DNA of 45,723 bases from Aphanocapsa lilacina HA4352-LM1 (GTDB lineage Bacteria > Cyanobacteriota > Cyanobacteriia > Gloeobacterales > Gloeobacteraceae), in assembly GCA_019359725.1 (NCBI GenBank), contig JAHHGR010000035.1, forward strand, positions 1 to 45,723. The letters run 5' to 3'. Each line of letters starts with the position of its first letter. Position 1 is the stretch's first letter. A program made the position numbers and the translations under genes. The notes under the pieces are model-generated. The model ran no database searches. It was not told the DNA's origin and saw only the letters and a list, made by a program, of their open reading frames with translations. Shown here in pieces: positions 1-9,300 of the stretch.

Positions 1-216
1 TGGGGAGTGGAGAATCAGGTCCATTATCCGAAGGACGTGACTTTCGGTGAGGACCGCAGTCGCATCCGGACCTTACCGTTGGTGCAAGTATGGAGTGTGG
101 CGCGAAGCTTTGCATTGAATCTGTACCGTTCGCTGCTGATGGAGAACCGCGCTCAGGCGCAGAGACGCTGTATGTTTGGCTTATCGATCCTCAAAATTCT
201 CTTCAGAATGAAATAG
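1..216 (+). pseudogene. C-terminal end of an ISAs1-like transposase (cut by window edge)
   Basis: The frame that enters from the left edge reads WGVENQVHYPKDVTFGEDRS and continues with RIRT and an ALNL segment. This is the signature C-terminal block of ISAs1-type (DDE) transposases, where W-x-E-N-x-H carries the last catalytic glutamate and DVTFGED-x-SRIRT follows. The reading frame stays open to a stop after LFRMK, a normal-looking end for this family. Everything upstream is outside the window, so it cannot be told whether the element is complete or a fragment. The GTG at position 7 is internal and should not be taken as a start. No terminal inverted repeat was recognised just downstream. 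Confidence 0.7.
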
Positions 217-599
217 ACCTGATGCGCAGGGTGGTCCGACACGTTCGCAAACGCTTGGTTTTTGTGAAGACTTTGTCGAAAAAAGTGCTTTGACAGCATT
301 TCGAACGTGTGCGATCCATGCTCCACCTTCCGGTGTGGAGATTCAAGCCTCCCGATGCGGCAAAGCATTGAGCGCACGGCTTCACAGGGTGCTCCTTGGG
401 TGAGTACGCCGCAAGTAGCCGGACGGATCGCAGCCGCAAAAAAGCCTATTCCCCACAGCCGATCTGCCGCATGGGGTGGTTCGTAGTTTAAGCAGAGGCC
501 AGACCGCTGCGGATTACGCCAGAGATGCCTGGGGCTCGATAATCGACTTTTTTGGCAGTGACGAGGAGTAACGGAACGACCGAACGGGTTGCAATCTCG
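217..599. other. Intergenic stretch with no supported gene
   Basis: Between the transposase end and the terminator at 600 there are only short overlapping frames on both strands without a credible ribosome binding site or family resemblance. It probably contains the right end of the insertion element and the promoter of the acidic gene downstream, but neither could be pinpointed. Confidence 0.4.
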
Positions 600-627
600 G
601 CGGAGAGGAAACTTCCTCTCCGCTTTT
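600..627 (+). terminator. Rho-independent terminator
   Basis: An 11-bp perfect inverted repeat (600-610 against 613-623) with a minimal 2-base centre is followed directly by TTTT. It faces the plus strand and lies 136 bases before the acidic gene at 764, so it could stop read-through from the insertion element or act as an attenuator in a long leader. Confidence 0.6.
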
Positions 628-648
628 GTGCTGTGTGGGCCAGTGCCC

Positions 649-664
649 TTGCGCTTCGGCGCAA
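649..664 (+). promoter_or_regulatory. TTCG-tetraloop hairpin in the leader of the acidic gene
   Basis: TTGCGC-TTCG-GCGCAA is a perfect 6-bp stem closed by a TTCG loop, a very stable RNA hairpin type. It lies 100 bases before the start at 764. A role in RNA stability or folding of the leader is inference only. Confidence 0.35.
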
Positions 665-763
665 TGTTCGCCAGTAGGGTGGGTCTGTCGTCACCCACGG
701 TTCGTAATCTTCTTCAGATGACAGTTGGGTCCAGTCACTTACTGCAATCAAAAGGAGAAAACG

Positions 764-1432
764 ATGGAATGGCTAGATAACGCTCTGGACTCTGCCGAGC
801 GCCTGGGTAACAAAGCCCTCGACAGCGTTACGCACTCGGCAAGAGCCATTGAAGATGAAATTGATTCCGACCACGACGGCAGCTTGATCGACAACTTCGT
901 TCCGGATCTGGTCGGCAAGATTCCTGTGGTCGGTGAATTTGCCAAGGGAGCCCTGGAGCCGGTCGCCGAGGAACTGGGGGATATGACCACCGACATTCTG
1001 GGCACCCGCAATCAGGGTTTGTTTAGCGAAGAAGGCTCCTTTGACGCCGAGAAGTGCGAGGACGAGGACTACAAAGGCGACGGCCACTTCGATGGGTTCG
1101 GCCAGGCCATCAACGAAGAGTTCGGAATCGGCGAAAACAACCCGGCCGATTTGCTCATCGGCTTCGGAGCTGCGACCACCCCGCTGGGCATCCTCAACCC
1201 GGGTCCCATCGGTCTGGGCATGGTCGCGAACGAATTGCGCGGTCGTGAAGATCCTTTCGAGCAGGACGGCAGCGACAGTTCGGGCATCTGGGCGGGCGAA
1301 GCCGAAGGGGGCGGGTCGCTCCCCGGCGCAGACGACGGTGCCTACGCATCGGATGAGACCGGCGCCGATTGGGGCGCGGGGGATTTTGTCGAAGAATACG
1401 ACAACGGCCTGGTGCCGGAGGACGAGTACTAA
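764..1432 (+). CDS. Acidic orphan protein, function unknown
   Basis: A 222-residue protein of no family I recognise. The ATG at 764 has a strong AGGAGA ribosome binding site 5 bases upstream; an in-frame codon at 725 lacks one. It is strongly acidic. Residues about 30-80 hold an amphipathic/hydrophobic stretch (VGKIPVVGEFAKGALEPVAE), and residues about 130-165 hold a Gly/Ala/Pro-rich hydrophobic stretch (LLIGFGAATTPLGILNPGP). The C-terminal third is rich in Gly, Asp and Glu with little predicted order. There is no signal peptide or classical membrane helix. The mix of Gly/Ala hydrophobic patches with an acidic tail recalls the much larger orphan at 40013-42667, although I see no clear alignment. 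Own ribosome site and own terminator suggest a single-gene transcript. Confidence 0.75.
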   Translation: MEWLDNALDSAERLGNKALDSVTHSARAIEDEIDSDHDGSLIDNFVPDLVGKIPVVGEFAKGALEPVAEELGDMTTDILGTRNQGLFSEEGSFDAEKCEDEDYKGDGHFDGFGQAINEEFGIGENNPADLLIGFGAATTPLGILNPGPIGLGMVANELRGREDPFEQDGSDSSGIWAGEAEGGGSLPGADDGAYASDETGADWGAGDFVEEYDNGLVPEDEY

Positions 1433-1486
1433 ACTTCGTTCCCAAAGCTGCGTCGGTTCGTTTTTTCGCTTGTTGGTCGGTATCGA

Positions 1487-1519
1487 CGGCGCCGGTTTCA
1501 ACCGCTGGCGCCGTTTTTT
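1487..1519 (+). terminator. Rho-independent terminator after the acidic gene
   Basis: CGGCGCC (1487-1493) pairs with GGCGCCG (1507-1513), extended inward by GGTT/AACC with a small bulge, and is followed by six T residues. It lies 55 bases after the stop of the acidic gene and before apt. Confidence 0.75.
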
Positions 1520-1624
1520 CTCGTTGCAAGCCGAGGGCGACTCAACCGGATAACCGACGGCCCTCGACACCGGCCGGCCGGTGTCGCAGATGCTACCATT
1601 GGCCACAACCGCGGCGTGTTCACG

Positions 1625-2140
1625 ATGGACCTCAAAGACTACATCCGCACCGTCCCCGATTTCCCTGAACCCGGCATTCTCTTTCGCGACATCACCACGC
1701 TGCTGCACGAACCCAAGGCTCTGCGCTACACCATCGACAGTCTGGCGGAACAGGTGGGCTCCCTTGGTGCCGATTATGTCGTAGGCATCGAATCGCGGGG
1801 ATTTATCTTCGGCACGCCTCTGGCGCTCAAGCTGGGCTGCGGCTTCGTGCCGGTGCGCAAGCCCGGCAAGTTGCCGGCGGCAGTATTTAAAGAAGAGTAC
1901 ACCCTCGAATACGGCAAGAATGCCCTCGAAATCCATCAGGACGCCTTTTTGGCCCCCAACCGAGTGCTGGTGGTCGACGATTTGCTGGCCACCGGCGGGA
2001 CCGCCGTCGCCGCCGCCCAACTGGTCGAGCGGGCCGGGGGTACAGTTGTGGGATTCGGATTTATCATAGAGTTAACCTTTCTCAACGGGCGCGCGAGACT
2101 GCCGGAGGGTCCTTCGGCAGTTGCTTTGGTCTCTTATTAA
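1625..2140 (+). CDS. apt: Adenine phosphoribosyltransferase
   Basis: Converts adenine and PRPP to AMP and pyrophosphate in purine salvage, a cytosolic enzyme. The 171 residues match the usual size. The N-terminus carries [20 protein letters not shown], a typical Apt opening with the DFP-PGI-F-RD block. [10 protein letters not shown] is the conserved central motif, and [14 protein letters not shown] is the PRPP-binding loop. The ATG at 1625 fits the family start; a GTG at 1616 would add three residues. The stop lies 25 bases before the best start of rel/spoT, and an earlier in-frame codon of that gene even lies inside apt, so the two are probably co-transcribed. Such an arrangement would link purine salvage to the purine-derived alarmone, which is inference from the spacing. 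Confidence 0.95.
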   Translation: MDLKDYIRTVPDFPEPGILFRDITTLLHEPKALRYTIDSLAEQVGSLGADYVVGIESRGFIFGTPLALKLGCGFVPVRKPGKLPAAVFKEEYTLEYGKNALEIHQDAFLAPNRVLVVDDLLATGGTAVAAAQLVERAGGTVVGFGFIIELTFLNGRARLPEGPSAVALVSY

Positions 2141-2165
2141 CGTGAGAAAAGGGGTGGTGGGCGGT

Positions 2166-4418
2166 ATGCATCTGGTCTCAGCCGAATTCGAAACGCTCCA
2201 GCTTCCTGACTGGCTCAAAGATTGCCTGGATCATCCGCACGGCACCCAGGAGTGGACCACCGCCAACAGCGAGACGAGCCTGACCACGCCGCGCACCGTG
2301 AGCCTCGACCGCGGCCTGATCGCCCGCGCCTTCGACTTTGCCTATCGCCTGCACACCGGTCAAAACCGCGCCTCGGGCGAACCTTATATTCTCCACCCGG
2401 TGCAGGTGGCAGGGATGCTGCGCGAACTGGGTTCCGACAGCGCGATGGTGGCGGCGGGCTTTTTGCACGACATCATCGAGGACACCGCCACCACCTCCGA
2501 AGTCCTCGAACAGCTTTTCGGCGAACAGGTGCGGCTTTTGGTCGAAGGGGTAACCAAGCTCTCGAAGTTTACCTTCGACAGCAAAGAAGAGCGCCAGGCC
2601 GAGAATTTCCGGCGCATGTTTCTCGCGATGGCCCAGGACATCCGCGTGATCGTCGTCAAGCTTGCCGACCGCCTGCACAACATGCGGACGCTCGATTTTC
2701 TGCCCGCCCACAAGCAGCGTCGCATCGCCCAGGAGACGATGGACATCTTCGCGCCCCTGGCCAACCGCCTCGGTATCTGGCGCTTTAAGTGGGAACTCGA
2801 AGATCTCGCCTTCAAGTACCTCGATCCCGACGCCTACCGCCACATGCAGAAGCTCGTCTCCCAGAAGCGGGCCGAGCGCGAGCAATTTATCGATCAAGTC
2901 GTGCAGACCATCCGTGCCGAGATCGACCGCCAGCACATTCATGGCGAGATCACCGGCCGACCGAAGCATCTGTGGGGCATCTACCAGAAGATGCAGCGCC
3001 AACAAAAAGAATTTCATGAAATTTACGACGTCTCGGCGGTGCGGATCATCGTCGAGCAGCAAGAAGAATGTTACCGGGCGCTGTCGATCGTCCATAACAA
3101 ATTCCGCCCGATCCCCGGCCGCTTCAAAGATTACATCGGCCTGCCCAAACCCAACCGCTACCAGTCGCTGCACACGGCGGTGGTCGGCCCCGAAGGCAAG
3201 CCCCTCGAAGTGCAGATCCGCACAGTGGACATGCACCGCATCGCCGAGTACGGTATTGCCGCCCATTGGAAATACAAGGAGGCCGGCTCGGTGGCGGTGG
3301 CGAGCCAGGAAGAAAAATTTACCTGGCTGAGGCAACTGCTCGACTGGCAGAGCGATCTCAAAGACGCGGGCGAATACCTGGAGACGATCAAAGAAGATCT
3401 TTTCTATTCAGAAGTCTACGTCTTCACCCCCAAAGGCGACGTGGTCGAACTGCCGCGCGGCGGCACCCCCGTCGATTTTGCCTACCGCATCCACACTGAG
3501 GTGGGCAACCGCTGCGTGGGTGCCAAGGTCAACGACCGGATGGTGCCGCTCGATTCGCAGCTCAAAAATGGCGACATCGTCGAGATTCTCACGTCCAAAA
3601 ATTCCCACCCGAGCCTCGACTGGATCAATTTCGTCGTCACCTCCTCGGCCAAAAACCGCATCCGCCAGTGGTTCAAGCGCTCCACCCGCGAGCAGAATAT
3701 CGAGCAGGGCCGCGACATGCTCGCCCGCGAACTGGGCAAGGGCAATCTTGAGAACCTGCTCAAATCCGACCGCATGCTCAAAGTCGCCCAAAGACTCAAT
3801 TTCACCACCGTCGAGGATTTGCTCGCCGCCCTCGGGTATGGCGAGGTGACCCAGGCCAGCGTGCTCAACAAGCTCCAGGAGAGCGCCCCGACCTCCGCCC
3901 CGGTCGCAATGGTCGAACTGCCTACCCAGAAGGGCGCCGGGATGCCCACCCCGAGCGACAAGCCGATTGTCGGTATCGAGGGGATGCCCTACCACCTGGC
4001 CAAGTGTTGCAATCCCCTGCCGGGTGAGCCGATTATCGGCGTGGTCACCCGCGTCAACCGCAACATCAGCATCCACCACCACGGTTGCCCGAACGCGAGC
4101 AAAGTCGATCCCGACCAACTGATTCCGGTCTTCTGGAACCGCGGCTATACCCAGCAGGGCCGCCCCCACACCTACCCGGTCGAGATCCAGGTAGAAGTAA
4201 TCGACCGCATCGGTATGCTCAAGGATCTGCTCGATCGCCTCGCCAGCGAACGGATCAACGTGCGCGACGCCCGGGTGAGCACCTACCCCAATTCGACGGC
4301 GATCGTGGATCTCAAAATCGACATCACCGGCAAGCAGCAACTCGATCAAGTCGCCGCCCAGATGGGCAAGATGGCCGACGTGCTCACCGTGCGCTGCCGC
4401 CATCGCCACCGCGAGTAG
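2166..4418 (+). CDS. relA/spoT: Bifunctional (p)ppGpp synthetase/hydrolase (Rel/SpoT)
   Basis: Makes and degrades the stringent-response alarmone (p)ppGpp. The 750-residue chain has the full long-RSH layout. An HD hydrolase domain comes first, with HDIIED around residue 101. The synthetase domain spans about 230-370 and includes YDVSAVRIIV and GRFKDYIGLPKPNRYQSLHT. A TGS domain starts near 420 (FTPKGDVVELPRGGTPVDFA). A conserved Cys/His block follows (LAKCCNPLPGEPIIG, HHHGCPN), and an ACT domain ends the protein from about 672. Both catalytic halves look intact, as expected for a cyanobacterium with one RSH enzyme. The start at 2166 (MHLVSAEFETLQLPDW) is preferred over 2121, which would overlap apt; the ribosome site GGTGGGCGG is weak. 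The last 35 bases overlap the convergent DUF1350 gene. Confidence 0.95.
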   Translation: MHLVSAEFETLQLPDWLKDCLDHPHGTQEWTTANSETSLTTPRTVSLDRGLIARAFDFAYRLHTGQNRASGEPYILHPVQVAGMLRELGSDSAMVAAGFLHDIIEDTATTSEVLEQLFGEQVRLLVEGVTKLSKFTFDSKEERQAENFRRMFLAMAQDIRVIVVKLADRLHNMRTLDFLPAHKQRRIAQETMDIFAPLANRLGIWRFKWELEDLAFKYLDPDAYRHMQKLVSQKRAEREQFIDQVVQTIRAEIDRQHIHGEITGRPKHLWGIYQKMQRQQKEFHEIYDVSAVRIIVEQQEECYRALSIVHNKFRPIPGRFKDYIGLPKPNRYQSLHTAVVGPEGKPLEVQIRTVDMHRIAEYGIAAHWKYKEAGSVAVASQEEKFTWLRQLLDWQSDLKDAGEYLETIKEDLFYSEVYVFTPKGDVVELPRGGTPVDFAYRIHTEVGNRCVGAKVNDRMVPLDSQLKNGDIVEILTSKNSHPSLDWINFVVTSSAKNRIRQWFKRSTREQNIEQGRDMLARELGKGNLENLLKSDRMLKVAQRLNFTTVEDLLAALGYGEVTQASVLNKLQESAPTSAPVAMVELPTQKGAGMPTPSDKPIVGIEGMPYHLAKCCNPLPGEPIIGVVTRVNRNISIHHHGCPNASKVDPDQLIPVFWNRGYTQQGRPHTYPVEIQVEVIDRIGMLKDLLDRLASERINVRDARVSTYPNSTAIVDLKIDITGKQQLDQVAAQMGKMADVLTVRCRHRHRE

Positions 4419-5277
4419 CGTCTGCGGGTTCGCCCCGTGCCGGATTGTTTGGGCCGGCCGGCACGTTTTGGGAGCCACCGTGCAGGGCCAACCGGTTTTC
4501 CAGTTGTGCCAAAAAGTCGAGGGCCAGAGGTTCTAGCTCCCGCCCCGCCTGCTTCTCCAGAAAGCCGTCGCGCGGATCGATGTCGATCAAATAGATATCG
4601 TCGCCGCTCCTGGCGCGCAGGCCATTGATTTCAAAATGGCCGCCGGGCAGTTCGCCCTTGATCAACGCGCGGTCTCCCAGTTCCAGAACAAACAGCGCGA
4701 CGTCGCTTTGCTGCGGAGGGGAGTGCTGGTTGCCCGCGATGGTATCGTCCGTAAACGATATCAGCGACGTCAGGTTGAACAGGGTGGAGTTTTTGAGCAG
4801 CCGTTCGATTTGCTCGCGGGTGGGAGTGACCCCGACGCCGCAGGCGTCGAGCAAATCCGCAAGCCAGGGCAGCGGCACAGCTTCAGCGGTGTCAGAAATA
4901 TCCGGGGCGATCAGCAGCGACGGCTGATCCATGATTTTGCCGCTCGATTCCAACAGCAACAGGTATTTACAGCCAAGGCTGTGACCCACCCAGAATCTGG
5001 GCACCCGCCGCTGCTTCTCGGCAAGGGAATTCACAATCTGGTTTTGTTCGACAAGCAACTGCTCGGCCACCTTCTGGTGGTTCAAGCCGAAGCGAAAGCC
5101 AATGGCGATCACGGTGTAACCGGCGTCGTAGAGGCTGCACAAGAAATAGTCGTAACTGATGATCGGAGCGTTTCCCAGCAGGGCACCGCCGATAAATTCG
5201 ATCACCCCTCTTGGGGCGGGATGCTCGGCAATCCAACTGCTGTGACCCACCAACCGAAACAAACTGTCGGTGCTCAT
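4384..5277 (-). CDS. DUF1350 alpha/beta-hydrolase-like protein
   Basis: A 297-residue soluble protein of the DUF1350 family shared by cyanobacteria and plastids. PRGVIEFIGGALLGNAP is the family's N-terminal signature. GHSLG around residue 100 is a nucleophile-elbow motif with Ser as the likely nucleophile, and ELPGGHFEI near the C-terminal third supplies a candidate catalytic His. The substrate is unknown. The ATG at 5277 has an excellent AGGAGGAA ribosome site. The last residues (rich in Gly, Pro, Ala and Arg) are encoded antisense to the end of rel/spoT, a 35-base tail-to-tail overlap; the tail looks like a non-conserved extension formed by loss of an earlier stop (inference). The gene follows the orphan at 5362-5946 in the same direction, with a perfect palindrome between them. 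Confidence 0.85.
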   Translation of the reverse strand: MSTDSLFRLVGHSSWIAEHPAPRGVIEFIGGALLGNAPIISYDYFLCSLYDAGYTVIAIGFRFGLNHQKVAEQLLVEQNQIVNSLAEKQRRVPRFWVGHSLGCKYLLLLESSGKIMDQPSLLIAPDISDTAEAVPLPWLADLLDACGVGVTPTREQIERLLKNSTLFNLTSLISFTDDTIAGNQHSPPQQSDVALFVLELGDRALIKGELPGGHFEINGLRARSGDDIYLIDIDPRDGFLEKQAGRELEPLALDFLAQLENRLALHGGSQNVPAGPNNPARGEPADATRGGDGGSAR

Positions 5278-5304
5278 CGGGGTTTCCTCCTGGTATTGAA
5301 TGCC

Positions 5305-5338
5305 GCCGGGGGCTTCCAATGCATTGGAAGCCCCCGGC
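5305..5338. repeat. Perfect 34-bp palindrome between two minus-strand genes
   Basis: Seventeen bases on each side of the centre (between 5321 and 5322) are exactly complementary, with no spacer. It lies 23 bases after the stop of the orphan gene and 27 bases before the start of DUF1350. In RNA it would fold into a very stable GC-rich hairpin. Neither side carries a T-run, so it is not a standard terminator. It may protect the upstream message end or separate expression of the two genes, or be a protein-binding site. Confidence 0.7.
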
Positions 5339-5361
5339 CAGTGTTTACAGTGCACCGGCTA

Positions 5362-5946
5362 TCAAGCGATCAGCTTCAACGAGCCGCCGTTGGGCACCGG
5401 TAGGGCGTAAGCAATCTGGTCGAGCAAAATCTTCTCCGGCTCCGTGGCGGCGAGGTCCTTGAAGAACGTTCCGCGGTGCTCGGGGGTGACCTGAAGGTCG
5501 GCGCTTCTGACTACCGACGCAAGCGAAGAAATAAAGATATCCACGTACCCGCGCACCTCGAAATCGGCATTTACCAGCAGCTCCGGCTTTTCGATAAAAT
5601 CGGGTTGAACAATGAGCAAGCTGGTGGCATGGGCCGGCAAAGTGAAGGTAAACCTCGCTTTGTTCGCAATCACAGTCTGTATCAAGTCGCCGATAATATT
5701 CTCGCCGCTGACATCGAGCGCGGCGAGAATGTCGTTTAAGGTAAGCGAAGGGGTGAGGTTTGCTGTAAACACCACAGAAACCACTAAATCCACAGGATTT
5801 AAGTTGGCAATGGTGAGGAAGTATCCCTGGATTACCGTGCGAGACAGGTTCGCCACCCCCGGAGGCAAGGAGGGCGGCATCGGACTCAAATCGCCCAGCT
5901 TGGGCAGTTGATTTTTCACCAGCAGCTCGAATGTTGATACGATCAT
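5362..5946 (-). CDS. Orphan protein of about 194 residues
   Basis: No family recognised. The ATG at 5946 has a clear AAGGAGA ribosome site. The chain is rich in beta-branched and hydrophobic residues, with regular alternating patterns (VDLVVSVVFTANLTPSLTL, ARFTFTLPAHATSLLIVQ, FEVRGYVDIFISSLASVV) that suggest a beta-sandwich or similar all-beta fold. There is no signal peptide, lipobox or transmembrane helix, and no cysteine. It precedes the DUF1350 gene by 84 bases on the same strand, separated by the palindrome, so the two might share a transcript. A structural or binding role is possible but cannot be shown. Confidence 0.75.
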   Translation of the reverse strand: MIVSTFELLVKNQLPKLGDLSPMPPSLPPGVANLSRTVIQGYFLTIANLNPVDLVVSVVFTANLTPSLTLNDILAALDVSGENIIGDLIQTVIANKARFTFTLPAHATSLLIVQPDFIEKPELLVNADFEVRGYVDIFISSLASVVRSADLQVTPEHRGTFFKDLAATEPEKILLDQIAYALPVPNGGSLKLIA

Positions 5947-6397
5947 GGTATCTCCTTAATCGTTGGTTTGAAGGGTGATTTCGGCATGACTCGCGAAGGA
6001 ATTCATCCCAGCAAATCTGCGTCGAAACAAATCTCTTTATCACCCTAGATTCAAGCCTGACCGATTATGCACCCTCGCCACCGGCCTGCATCGAAACAGG
6101 TGCCTCAAAGACACCCGATACCTGCTTTAGATCCGAATCGATACCTCAAATCCATCCGGTGAGAATTCCCACGCCGGGACCCGAAGCGGGACCGCAGTTC
6201 CAGGGTGGCCACCGTGGTGCGCCCGCAAGCGGAAGACACCGTATCGTCTTCACAGCGCGAATAGTGAAAACAGCAATAGTTCGCGCATCTCCTACTACAG
6301 ATACTACAGAAATACGCCTTCGGATAGAAAACGCAGGCGGGCTTCCCTTGCTGAGCGTCCCGTTGATACTCTGTTAGGCAAAGGTGCGGTGTGATCT
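5947..6397. other. Divergent intergenic region before the hybrid kinase
   Basis: A 451-base divergent region that should hold promoters for the orphan on the left and the histidine kinase on the right. A 7-bp inverted repeat GCGCGAA/TTCGCGC (6255-6261 and 6280-6286) is visible in the kinase-side leader. No convincing -35/-10 pair or additional gene was found. Confidence 0.4.
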
Positions 6398-9300
6398 ATG
6401 GCGCGACACGATCCCGACTGTGGCTCGAATCTGGCGTCCGTTTGCAACCTGGTTTGGCAGGATCCTGCGCGCGGTTGGCTGGCAGGTGGCGGCGAAATGG
6501 GGGCCTTGATGCGCGCAAAAGACTGGTCGGACTCGCCGCTAGGAGCGCCCGAAGACTGGCCGCAAAGTTTGAAAATAGCCCTGCGCATTTTGTTGACTTC
6601 GCGGTACGCGATGTGGATGGGCTGGGGTGAACAGCTGTCATTTTTCTATAACGATGCTTACCGTCCGACCTTGGGCATCAAGCATTCCTGGGCGCTCGGC
6701 CGTCCCGCACAGCAAGTCTGGCAGGAAATCTGGCGCGATATTGGCCCGCGCATCGAAACGGTGCTTGAAACGGGCGAAGCCACCTACGACAAGGCGTTGC
6801 TGCTCATTTTGGAGCGCAGCGGTTTTCCGGAGGAGACTTATCATACGTTCTCCTACAGCCCGCTAGCCGACGACGACGGCCGGATTGCCGGGCATCTTTG
6901 CGTGGTTACCGAGGAGACCGAACGGGTGATCGGCGAGCGGCGCATGGCGCTGTTGCGCGAGTTGGCCTCGGATCTGGCCGCGACCCACACCCAGCCAGAG
7001 GTCCTCGCCGCCTTCGAGCGGCAGACGGGCAAATACCGCCGAGATTTGCCCTTCGCGCTGGTGTACCTGTTCGACGACGAAGCGGACGGCCGGGCGCGTT
7101 TGGCGGCGGCCACAGGCATCGAAGCTGCCCACCCGCCGGCGCACACGCCGATCGTTCTTGAATCCGACGAGGGACCGTGGCCGGTGCGCCGGCTTTGGGA
7201 GGGGGCACTGGCCACGGTTTTGGAGGATTTTGAACGGCGGGCGGGGGCGGCTGTGCCGTCCGGAAGCTGGGACATACCGCCGCACCAGGTGAGCGTCGTG
7301 CCGATCAAAAGCCAGGGACAGCAGCGGCCGGCCGGTTTTTTGGTGGCGGCCCTCAACCCGTACCGCCGCTACGACGCCGAGTACGCGGGCTTTGTCGAGC
7401 TGTTGACCGGTCAGATCGCCTCAGGGCTGGCCAACGCCCGGGCCTACGAGGCGGAGCGACGCCGCGCCGAGGCCCTCGCCGAACTCGACCGCGCCAAGAC
7501 GACTTTTTTCTCCAACGTCAGCCACGAATTTCGCACGCCACTTGCGCTGCTTTTGAGTCCGCTCGAAGACGCGCTGGCCGACTCCGCCCTATCGACCGCG
7601 ACGCGCGCACCGTTGCTCCTGGCGCAGCGCAACGGCAGAAGGCTCTTGAAGCTCGTCAATACGTTATTGGATTTCAGCCGCATCGAGGCCGGGCGTTCCC
7701 AGCCGAACTTCCTGCCCACCGACCTGGCCACCTTCACCACCCAACTGGTGTCGGTCTTTCGCTCGGCGGTCGAAAAAGCCGGTCTGCAACTGGTGATCGA
7801 CTGCCCGCCTTTGGGCGAAGCGGTCTATGTCGATCGCGACATGTGGGAGAAGATTGTCCTCAATTTGCTGTCCAACGCCTTCAAATTTACCCTCCAGGGG
7901 CGAATCACCGTCCGGCTGCGCCGGGAGGCCGCCGCGGTCCGCCTGGAACTCGAAGACACCGGCGTCGGGATCCCCGCCCACGAGTTGCCCCGCATTTTCG
8001 ATCGCTTTCACCGGGTGGAGGAGACGCGGGGGCGTTCCCACGAAGGTTCTGGCATCGGCCTGGCCCTGGTGGCCGAACTGGTCCGCATCCACGGCGGCGA
8101 GGTTTTGGTCACGAGCGTTCCGGAACAAGGCAGCAGCTTCAGCGTGCTTTTGCCCACCGGGACGGCCCACCTACCCGCCGAGCGCATCGGAGCGGCTCTG
8201 GGGCTTGCTTCCACCGCCGTCGCCGCCGAGATTTACGCCGAGGAGGCGGCGCTGTGGACCGGCGGCCTGGGCGAGGCCTTGCCCGCGCAACGGGTGCCAG
8301 ATTTTGTTCAAGCCCCGGCGCGGTCCGCCTCCGACACCCCCCGTCCGCGCATCCTGGTGGTCGACGACAACGCCGACATGCGCGCTTATCTCGAAGCGTT
8401 GCTCAAAGCCCACTACGAAGTCGATCTGGTGGGCGACGGCGTCGAGGCACTGGCCGCCCTTGAGCGCCGGATGCCGGATCTGGTGCTCACCGATGTGATG
8501 ATGCCCCGCCTGGATGGCTTCGGGTTGCTGGCCGCTTTGCGGGAGAACGAACGCACCCGCGCGCTGCCGGTGATCGTGCTTTCGGCGCGGGCCGGGGAGG
8601 AGGCGACGCTCCTGGGGCTCGAAAGGGGGGCCAACGATTATCTGAGCAAACCGTTCGCCGCCCGCGAACTGTTGGGACGGGTGAGAGCCAACCTGGAGAT
8701 GGCCCGACTGCGCGGGGAGGCTGCCCGCCTGTTGCGCGCCTCCGAGGAGCGCGCCCGCTTGGCCATCCGGGTAGGAAAGCTCGGGACCTGGCGCTTCGCT
8801 CCGACAAGCGGCGTGGCCACCATGGACGAGCGGATGCGCGAAATCTGGGGCGAGCCGGAGGGTACTTTCCAACTATCCCTGGCGCAGGCGATGGAGCGCA
8901 TCCACCCGGCCGACCGGGAGCGCGTGTCCCAGGCGGTCGACGCGGCGCTCGATCCGGCCTCGGCGGGCACCCTCGAAATCGACTACTGCATCGTCTGGCC
9001 CAACGGAAGCGAGCGCTGGGTCTCAGCCAACGGGCAGGTGTTCTTTGAGCAGACAGAAGCGGGGAGCAGGCGGGCGGTCGATTTTATCGGCACCGCCCTG
9101 GATATCACCGAACGCAAGCGCATCGAGCAGGCGCTCGCCGGGAGCGAACAGCGCTACCGCCTGCTGGCCGAGTCGATCCCGCAGCTGGTGTGGACGGCCG
9201 ATGTCGGCGGGACGCTTTTGGATGTCAACGGGCGGTGGTCCCAGTACACCGGGTTCACCCTCGAACAGGTCAAAAAGTCCGGTTGGGAGTCGGTGGTGCA

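Noticed and set aside
773..2020. Long minus-strand frame (415 codons) opposite the acidic gene and apt
   Set aside because: It lies antisense to well-supported genes and two terminators, shows no family resemblance and reflects the high GC content.
2178..3335. Long minus-strand frame opposite rel/spoT
   Set aside because: Pure shadow of a fully conserved gene; the His/Asp/Gly-rich translation is typical of GC-rich antisense frames.
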